64,000 nucleotides of DNA from an uncultured Clostridia bacterium (GTDB taxonomy: Bacteria; Bacillota; Clostridia; Oscillospirales; Ruminococcaceae). The stretch covers positions 16,881 through 80,880 of the forward strand of contig CANQPB010000007.1 of NCBI GenBank assembly GCA_947625615.1. The letters run 5' to 3'. A program made the position numbers and the translations under genes. Position 1 is the stretch's first letter. Each line of letters opens with the position of its first letter. The notes beneath the pieces were generated by a model. It was not told the DNA's origin. It saw only the letters and a list, made by a program, of their open reading frames with translations, and searched no databases. Below are positions 59,190 to 64,000 of this stretch, in pieces.

Positions 59190-60896
59190 TTATTTCTTTT
59201 TCATATGCTTTCTGACAAACTCGTTCAGCGCGTCCTCGTCGATATAGGAATACCAATCCTCGGGCAGGGCCCTGAACCCCTCTTTTTCCATGGCCGCCAC
59301 CGCTATCTCGGTCAGCACGTCTTCGTCAACATAATCTAACCAGTCATAGGGGATCGCCTTTATCCCGCCTTTTTCGGCGGCCTCTTTAGCGATTTTCGAA
59401 AGAACGTCTTCGTCAACAAACGGAAGCATCGGCGTCGGAACGCTGTCGAGGCCTTCCCCGGCTTCGCCGCTCCCGCTTCCGTCTTCCTTGCCGGCGGGGG
59501 AGTTCTCGCCTTCGCTGTTAAGATTTTTACTCTTATTTATGCGTTTTCTTACAAACTCGCTCAGCGCGTCCTCATCGATATAGGGATACCAATCCTCGGG
59601 CAGGGCCCTGAACCCGTCTTTTTCCATGGCCGCCACCGCTATCTCGGTAAGCACGTCTTCGTCATCATAGTCAAGCCAAGTCTCGGGAATTGCGCTTATT
59701 CCGTCTTTTTCGGCGGCCTCTTTAGCGATTTTCGAAAGAACGTCTTCGTCAACAAACGGAAGCATCGGCGTCGGAACGCTGCCGAGGCCTTCCCCGGCTT
59801 CGCCGCTCCCGCTTCCGCCTTCGCTGTTAAGATTTTTACTCTTATTTATGCGTTTTCTTACAAACTCGCTCAGCGCGTCCTCATCGATATAGGGATACCA
59901 ATCCTCGGGCAGGGCCCTGAACCCGTCTTTTTCCATGGCCGCCACCGCTATCTCGGTCAGAACATCTTCGTCATCATAGTCAAGCCAAGCCTCGGGAATT
60001 GCGCTTATTCCGTCTTTTTCGGCGGCCGCTTTTGCGATTTCCGAGAGAATATCGTCGTCAACGTAATCCAGCCAGGTGTCGGGAATCGCGCTGATTCCGT
60101 TTTTTTCCGCGGCTTCTTTCGCGATTTCCGAGAGAACGTCGTCGTCAACGTAATCCAGCCAGGTGTCGGGAATCGCACTGATTCCGTCTTTTTCGGCGGC
60201 TTCTTTTGCGATTTCCGAGAGAATATCATCGTCAACATAATCCAGCAAGGTATCGGGAATTGCGCTTATTCCGTCTTTTTCGGCGGCCGCTTTTGCGATA
60301 TCGCCGATATATTCCTCGTCAACAAACGGCAGCCAATCCTCGGGTATTGCGTTAATCCCGCCCTTTTTGACAGCGTCTACCGCCAGCTCGCCTATAAGCT
60401 CGTCGCTTAAAAACGGCAGCAGCGACGCCGGAACGCTGTCGAGGCTTTCTATGGCCTCGCTATTCCTGCCGCCGTCTTCTTTGGAGGCAGGGGAGGCTTC
60501 GTCTTCGCTCAGGAGATTTTTCCTCACAACGCTGTCCACCTGGGCGTCGACAAGTATCGGGGCTATTTGATTTATCTCCTCGGCCGACATTTCCGGCGCT
60601 TTCTCCTCGCTTATGTCGGTGACGAGCTTCGCCGCGCGCTCGCTGCCAAGTATCCTGTCCACGCTGACGTCGAACAGCGAGGCCAGCTCCATAAGGTTGG
60701 CGATGTCGGGGCGGCTTTGGCCCCTTTCCCAGTTCGAGACCGCCTGAAAGCTCACGTTCAGCCTGTCGGCAAGCTCGGATTGGGTGATTCCCGCTGCCTT
60801 GCGAAGCTTAGAGATGTTTGCGCCGACCCTCATAATGTCGAAGACCTCGCTCTGAGGTTTCTTTAAAATTTCGTTTTTTGATTTTCCGAAGATCAT
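59190..60896 (-). CDS. XRE-family HTH regulator with ~13 tandem 29-aa repeats
   Basis: MIFGKSKNEILKKPQSEVFDIMRVGANISKLRKAAGITQSELADRLNVSFQAVSNWERGQSRPDIANLMELASLFDVSVDRILG then repeats of AIPDTWLDYVDDDxLSEIAKEAAEKDGIS; RBS AAAGGA before 60896. Confidence 0.85.
   Translation of the reverse strand: MIFGKSKNEILKKPQSEVFDIMRVGANISKLRKAAGITQSELADRLNVSFQAVSNWERGQSRPDIANLMELASLFDVSVDRILGSERAAKLVTDISEEKAPEMSAEEINQIAPILVDAQVDSVVRKNLLSEDEASPASKEDGGRNSEAIESLDSVPASLLPFLSDELIGELAVDAVKKGGINAIPEDWLPFVDEEYIGDIAKAAAEKDGISAIPDTLLDYVDDDILSEIAKEAAEKDGISAIPDTWLDYVDDDVLSEIAKEAAEKNGISAIPDTWLDYVDDDILSEIAKAAAEKDGISAIPEAWLDYDDEDVLTEIAVAAMEKDGFRALPEDWYPYIDEDALSEFVRKRINKSKNLNSEGGSGSGEAGEGLGSVPTPMLPFVDEDVLSKIAKEAAEKDGISAIPETWLDYDDEDVLTEIAVAAMEKDGFRALPEDWYPYIDEDALSEFVRKRINKSKNLNSEGENSPAGKEDGSGSGEAGEGLDSVPTPMLPFVDEDVLSKIAKEAAEKGGIKAIPYDWLDYVDEDVLTEIAVAAMEKEGFRALPEDWYSYIDEDALNEFVRKHMKKK
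59213..60425 (-). repeat. Intragenic tandem repeats (87-bp unit; 309-bp higher-order duplication)
   Basis: gatttttactcttatttatgcgttttcttacaaactcgct block at 59522 and again at 59831. Confidence 0.85.
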
Positions 60897-61112
60897 TTTG
60901 ACCGTCCTTTCGTAATTTGATGTCTTCATTATGCCACTTCCGAGTAAAACTGGCCAGCAAGCGCTGATTGAATTGCGCCGCTCAACTGCTGCTTGAATAA
61001 AGTATACCTTATTTTTTATCGCTGGGCAACAGGCTTTCGAAAATATTTCAAAAAAATTTTCCCAAACGCTTGACAAACCCGCGTCTTTGTGGTAACATAC
61101 TTTCTCGGAGAT

Positions 61113-61188
61113 GCGCCCGTAGCTCAGTGGATAGAGTGCCCGGCTACGAACCGGTAGGTCGAGAGTTCGAATCTCCCCGGGCGCGCCA
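61113..61188 (+). tRNA. tRNA-Arg (ACG)
   Basis: GCGCCCG/CGGGCGC acceptor, anticodon loop CTACGAA, encoded CCA; promoter TTGACA-17-TAACAT upstream. Confidence 0.95.
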
Positions 61189-61274
61189 CGGCGTCGCAAG
61201 CTCAATCGCTTGTGACGCTGTTTTTATGTCTTTGCGCCTATTAAATTTACATTTTATAATTTCGGGGGAATTTT

Positions 61275-62468
61275 ATGAAGCTTACCTACAGTCACACCGT
61301 GCGCGCCTGCTATTTCGGCTATATAACGCAGGGGATAGTCAACAACCTCGCGCCGCTTTTGTTTTTGACATTCATTTCAAACGGCTGGGCGAGCCTTTCG
61401 CAGATCACCCTGCTATCCACTCTCAATTTTACATTCCAGCTTCTTATCGACCTCTTATCCGCCCGCTTTGTCGACAAAATCGGCTACCGCAGATGCATAG
61501 TCGCCGCGCATGTCTTTTCGGCGCTCGGCCTAATGGGCATGGCAGTGCTGCCTCCTCTTTTCGGAGTTCCCTTTGTCGGGCTTTTAATTTCCACCGCGCT
61601 CTACGCCGTCGGTGGGGGACTTTTAGAAGTTCTCGTCAGCCCAATAGTCGAGGCCTGCCCTTCGGAAAACAAAGCCGCTGCGATGAGCCTTCTGCATTCG
61701 TTCTACTGCTGGGGCGTCGTCGCGGTGATAGCCCTTTCCACTCTCTGGCTCAAGGTCTTCGGCATTGAAAGCTGGCGGATACTCTGCTTTGTCTGGGCGC
61801 TGCTGCCTATACTCAACGGTATCTTCTTTGCGTTTGTGCCGATAAACTCCCTCACCGAAAGCGGCGAGGGAATGAGCCTTTCCGCTCTGTTCAGATCGGG
61901 GCTGTTCTGGCTGTTCATGCTTTTGATGTTCGCCGCTGGATCCTCCGAAATGGCGATGGCCCAGTGGGCGTCCGCCTTTGCCGAAAGCGGCCTTAAGGTG
62001 TCAAAGGCAGTCGGCGACATCGCCGGGCCCTGCTGCTTTGCAGTCTTAATGGGCCTTTCGAGGACGATCTACGCAAAATTCGGCGATAAAATAAATCTCA
62101 AGGGCTTTATAATGTTCAGCGGGGTCTTATGCCTTGCAAGCTACGCCGCCGCGTCGTTTTCCGAAAACCCCGTCATAGCGCTCGCGGGCTGCGCGCTCTG
62201 CGGCTTTTCCGTCGGAATAATGTGGCCGGGAGTTTTCAGCCTCGCGTCCGCAAATATGCCCAAGGGCGGAACGGCGCTCTTTGCAATGCTCGCCCTCGGG
62301 GGAGATCTCGGCTGCTCCGGCGGGCCGACACTTGTGGGGCTTGTCTCCTCCGCTTTCGGCGACAGCCTCCGCATGGGGCTTCGCGCGGCGTTTGTCTTCC
62401 CGATTATCATGATCGCCGGGATAGTCGCCTTATGGCTATTGCTCTCGCGAAAAAAGCAAAAACGCTGA
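61275..62468 (+). CDS. MFS transporter
   Basis: Twelve-TM pattern; ARFVDKIGYRRCIVAAHVFSALG motif. Confidence 0.85.
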   Translation: MKLTYSHTVRACYFGYITQGIVNNLAPLLFLTFISNGWASLSQITLLSTLNFTFQLLIDLLSARFVDKIGYRRCIVAAHVFSALGLMGMAVLPPLFGVPFVGLLISTALYAVGGGLLEVLVSPIVEACPSENKAAAMSLLHSFYCWGVVAVIALSTLWLKVFGIESWRILCFVWALLPILNGIFFAFVPINSLTESGEGMSLSALFRSGLFWLFMLLMFAAGSSEMAMAQWASAFAESGLKVSKAVGDIAGPCCFAVLMGLSRTIYAKFGDKINLKGFIMFSGVLCLASYAAASFSENPVIALAGCALCGFSVGIMWPGVFSLASANMPKGGTALFAMLALGGDLGCSGGPTLVGLVSSAFGDSLRMGLRAAFVFPIIMIAGIVALWLLLSRKKQKR

Positions 62469-62506
62469 TTGTTACCGAATATTAACCGAATTGTAACCGC
62501 TCCGAA

Positions 62507-62538
62507 ATTGCATTTTTCGGGGCGGTGTTTTATAATGA
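62507..62538 (+). promoter_or_regulatory. Promoter of 35-aa ORF
   Basis: TTGCAT-17 nt-TATAAT. Confidence 0.55.
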
Positions 62539-62588
62539 AACTGCCGACATTTTTCGACAAAATAAACTGGCAGAAGGAGAAGATTTAA

Positions 62589-62696
62589 ATGCCTGAAATT
62601 TCCAAAAAAGTCATGCTTGCAATCATTATCCCGCTTTGCCTCGGCGCGGCCGCTATGACGGGATATCTTATCTGTGCGCATTTCGGAATCATGTGA
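62589..62696 (+). CDS. Small single-TM protein (35 aa), not in ORF track
   Basis: MPEISKKVMLAIIIPLCLGAAAMTGYLICAHFGIM*; RBS AGAAGGAG 8-10 nt upstream; own promoter. Confidence 0.55.
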   Translation: MPEISKKVMLAIIIPLCLGAAAMTGYLICAHFGIM

Positions 62697-62823
62697 ACAT
62701 TCCGGCTAAATTTTCCGCCGTTTTTTTAGAAAAAGCGGGGAATAGTATTTCTGCGAAGAAATTCGCGAAAGTTCAAGAGAAGTGTAAATAAATGCCGCAA
62801 TGCGGCAAAAGCAGGGTGACAAA

Positions 62824-63852
62824 ATGTTTGATTTTAAACGTACGGTTTCATTTTTCGCCGCCATGGCGGTCTTAAGCTCGCTTTGCGGGTGCATGTCCCT
62901 CGACGGGCCTCTGCCCGGCAGCGAGGGCAGCTCTTCCGAAACCTCGGCCGACTATGATTCGGGGACGCCTTTTTCCGTCGTCACGACGGATACCGGCGTT
63001 TTGACCGAAAATACTTCCGCCGAGCCGCAAATCCCCCAGACCGAGCCGCCGCTCACCGAGCCGGTGACGACCACGGAGCCCGCCATTTCTGCGGAGCCGC
63101 CAACGGCGGTCAGCGATGTAATTGTCGAACTCGGCACAGTTTCCACAGAGGCGCGCGATTATTCGTCTCTTGACTCCGAGTCTCACGGTTACGGTCAGGG
63201 CGTTCATTTCGACGATCTCAACCGTCCGAGGGGCGCGGTTGAATTCAACAGCGGCTATTCCGAATATAATGCCACGGCCATAAACATGACGGAGGAAAAG
63301 GTTATAAACCTCACCTTCGACCAGGGCTATGAAAACGGCTTTACCGGCAAAATTCTCGACACCCTAAAGGAAAAGGGCGTAAAGGCCACCTTCTTTGTCG
63401 TCGGGGATTACGCCGAGCGCGAGCCCGAGCTTGTCAGAAGAATGATAGACGAAGGCCACACGGTCGGCTCACATTCGGTGAACCACTATTCCATGCCCGA
63501 GCTTTCCGAGGAAGAGGCTGTATCCGAGATAATGGATCTTCACAGATACGTCCTCGAGAACTTCGGGATCCAGATGAATCTGTTCAGACCCCCGAAGGGG
63601 GAGTATTCCGAGAGAAGCCTTGCCATCACCTCAGACCTCGGTTATAAAACCGTTCTCTGGAGCTTTGCCTATGCCGACTGGGACACCGACGACCAGCCCG
63701 ATCCCGATACGGCTCTGCAAAAGCTCATCGACAGGGCGCACCCGGGTGCAATCTACCTCCTGCACTCGGTCTCCGAGACGAATGCTATGATTCTCGGCGA
63801 TTTTATCGACGCTATGCTCGCCGAGGGCTACACCTTCGGCTGCAGCTTTTAA
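62824..63852 (+). CDS. Polysaccharide deacetylase (NodB/PdaA-like) lipoprotein
   Basis: SSLCGCMSLDG lipobox; INLTFDQGYENGFTGKILDTLKEKGVKATFFVVG, GHTVGSHSVNH, FRPPKGEY. Confidence 0.9.
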   Translation: MFDFKRTVSFFAAMAVLSSLCGCMSLDGPLPGSEGSSSETSADYDSGTPFSVVTTDTGVLTENTSAEPQIPQTEPPLTEPVTTTEPAISAEPPTAVSDVIVELGTVSTEARDYSSLDSESHGYGQGVHFDDLNRPRGAVEFNSGYSEYNATAINMTEEKVINLTFDQGYENGFTGKILDTLKEKGVKATFFVVGDYAEREPELVRRMIDEGHTVGSHSVNHYSMPELSEEEAVSEIMDLHRYVLENFGIQMNLFRPPKGEYSERSLAITSDLGYKTVLWSFAYADWDTDDQPDPDTALQKLIDRAHPGAIYLLHSVSETNAMILGDFIDAMLAEGYTFGCSF

Positions 63853-63889
63853 GCCGAGCCTTTCGGACAGCCGATAACAAAGATAAAAA

Positions 63890-63920
63890 ATACAGCCTCG
63901 TCAAGCGGGGCTGTATTTTG
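63890..63920 (+). terminator. Terminator after deacetylase
   Basis: ATACAGCCTCG-TCAAG-CGGGGCTGTAT-TTTG. Confidence 0.75.
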
Positions 63921-63935
63921 CAGTTGTAAAACCAA

Positions 63936-63954
63936 CCCCACGCTACGCGTGGGG
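63936..63954 (+). repeat. Perfect hairpin near window end, start of an unidentified element
   Basis: CCCCACGC-TAC-GCGTGGGG followed by GACGAGAATAGCG. Confidence 0.5.
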
Positions 63955-64000
63955 ACGAGAATAGCGATAGCGTTGATATGGAAAATAAAGCCTCCTTTTG

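Noticed and set aside
60897-61205. N-terminal extension of the 59190..61205 ORF (MSLRRRGAPGEIRTLDLPVRSRALYPLSYG...)
   Set aside because: It is the antisense translation of tRNA-Arg (61113-61188); a good RBS supports a start at 60896

Overview
This is a chromosomal window from a GC-rich anaerobic Firmicute. Oscillospiraceae/Clostridia-like is my inference from gene content and codon use. Most of it is core metabolism on the minus strand: a his operon (hisZ-G-D-C-B-H-A-F-IE plus a PHP histidinol phosphatase), a pur operon (purE-C-F-M-N, a PurO-type IMP cyclohydrolase, a single-domain AICAR formyltransferase, glyA, purD, purL) and a pyr operon (pyrC-K-D-F-E-B-I). Also present are an anaerobic RNR block (nrdG, nrdD, trxB), hup/rqcP, lepA, rpsF-ssb-rpsR, hslO, a YerC/TrpR-like regulator, engB-lon, four tRNAs (Asp, Gly, Cys, Arg), a GH95 fucosidase and a polysaccharide deacetylase. 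I see no prophage, complete transposon or clear CRISPR array. The least explained items are: (1) a modular multi-hairpin repeat family in three copies whose stems change in a compensatory way while the loops stay fixed; (2) a tRNA-like T-arm in a structured intergenic stretch just after a DIP1984/septicolysin-family gene; (3) a recurrent 22-bp palindrome, TGTAAAG-N8-CTTTACA, overlapping a hisC promoter and recurring upstream of nrdG; (4) an ECF sigma factor fused to a ~850-aa soluble extension; (5) an XRE regulator carrying about 13 copies of a 29-aa repeat; (6) a PurN-GNAT fusion and an NrdD-thioredoxin-like fusion; (7) two GC-rich cloverleaf-type intergenic elements sharing the same outer stem. 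All calls come from reading the sequence and the ORF track; no database search was run.
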